The notes below the pieces were generated by a model. The model saw only the letters and a list, made by a program, of their open reading frames with translations, did no database searches and was not told the origin of the DNA. From contig OZ024825.1 of NCBI GenBank assembly GCA_964016985.1, positions 28,573,893 to 28,637,892 on the forward strand: a stretch of 64,000 bases of DNA, written 5' to 3'. This document shows, in pieces, positions 63,861 through 64,000 of this stretch (position 1 is the stretch's first letter; each line of letters starts with the position of its first letter). The position numbers and the translations under genes were made by a program. The DNA comes from Anodontia alba (Eukaryota > Mollusca > Bivalvia > Lucinida > Lucinidae).

Positions 63861-64000
63861 TTTAAAAAATCTTACTTAACCTATTATGTACACTAAAATT
63901 CATGTGGCAAAGTAAGCAAATGACTGAAAAGTACATCCATCAGTGTTTCCACCTACACGCAGGAATCAGACTGAGCATTTCATTACCAGTGTGGGAAATT

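Overview
The window looks like nuclear DNA from an animal, most likely a bivalve or related mollusc. The reasons are a multi-exon, GT-AG spliced gene, tRNA-derived SINEs, mariner and piggyBac-type debris, very dense hairpin MITEs and long minisatellites. The phylum is an inference from repeat style; no species is claimed. The sequence is AT-rich. There is no operon, CRISPR array, rRNA gene or free-standing tRNA gene.

One protein-coding gene is supported: the 3' part of an RGS22-like gene (regulator of G-protein signalling 22) on the minus strand, 62776 down to the stop codon at 32594. Eight exons (62447-62776, 60003-60230, 58153-58314, 57604-57783, 56360-56521, 39922-40150, 37063-37174, 32594-32834) join in frame to 547 codons plus stop. 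They carry two RGS domains and a charged, low-complexity tail. The 5' part lies beyond position 64000. Introns of 0.4 to 16 kb separate the exons. Several introns and the 3' UTR carry their own minisatellite: 67 bp in the 3' UTR, about 55 bp, about 53 bp, 32 bp and 44 bp. Two of these arrays contain an exon-intron junction as part of the repeat unit.

Region by region: 1-4.7 kb holds a long-armed foldback element split by a SINE, a possible THAP fragment and homopolymers. 4.3-13.3 kb holds pentanucleotide arrays with flanking hairpin modules, a LINE 3' fragment, large palindromes and degraded copies of a GT-rich repeat. 14.7-15.8 kb holds two abutting elements built almost wholly of GATATC-type palindromes. 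17.2-24.0 kb is an array of about 232-bp hairpin monomers, interrupted by a SINE, a MITE and a mariner that itself holds a 2-kb TIR element filled with about 150-bp repeats. 24-64 kb is a mosaic of at least ten MITE families, many with TTAA target sites and TIRs starting CCC (piggyBac type), around a second mariner fossil and the RGS22 exons.

The most unusual signal is a hairpin cassette (arms like GCAAACAGTGTAGATCC / GGATCTACACTGTTTGC) found in the middle of several MITE families whose termini differ. Its stem sequence changes from copy to copy while staying self-complementary.
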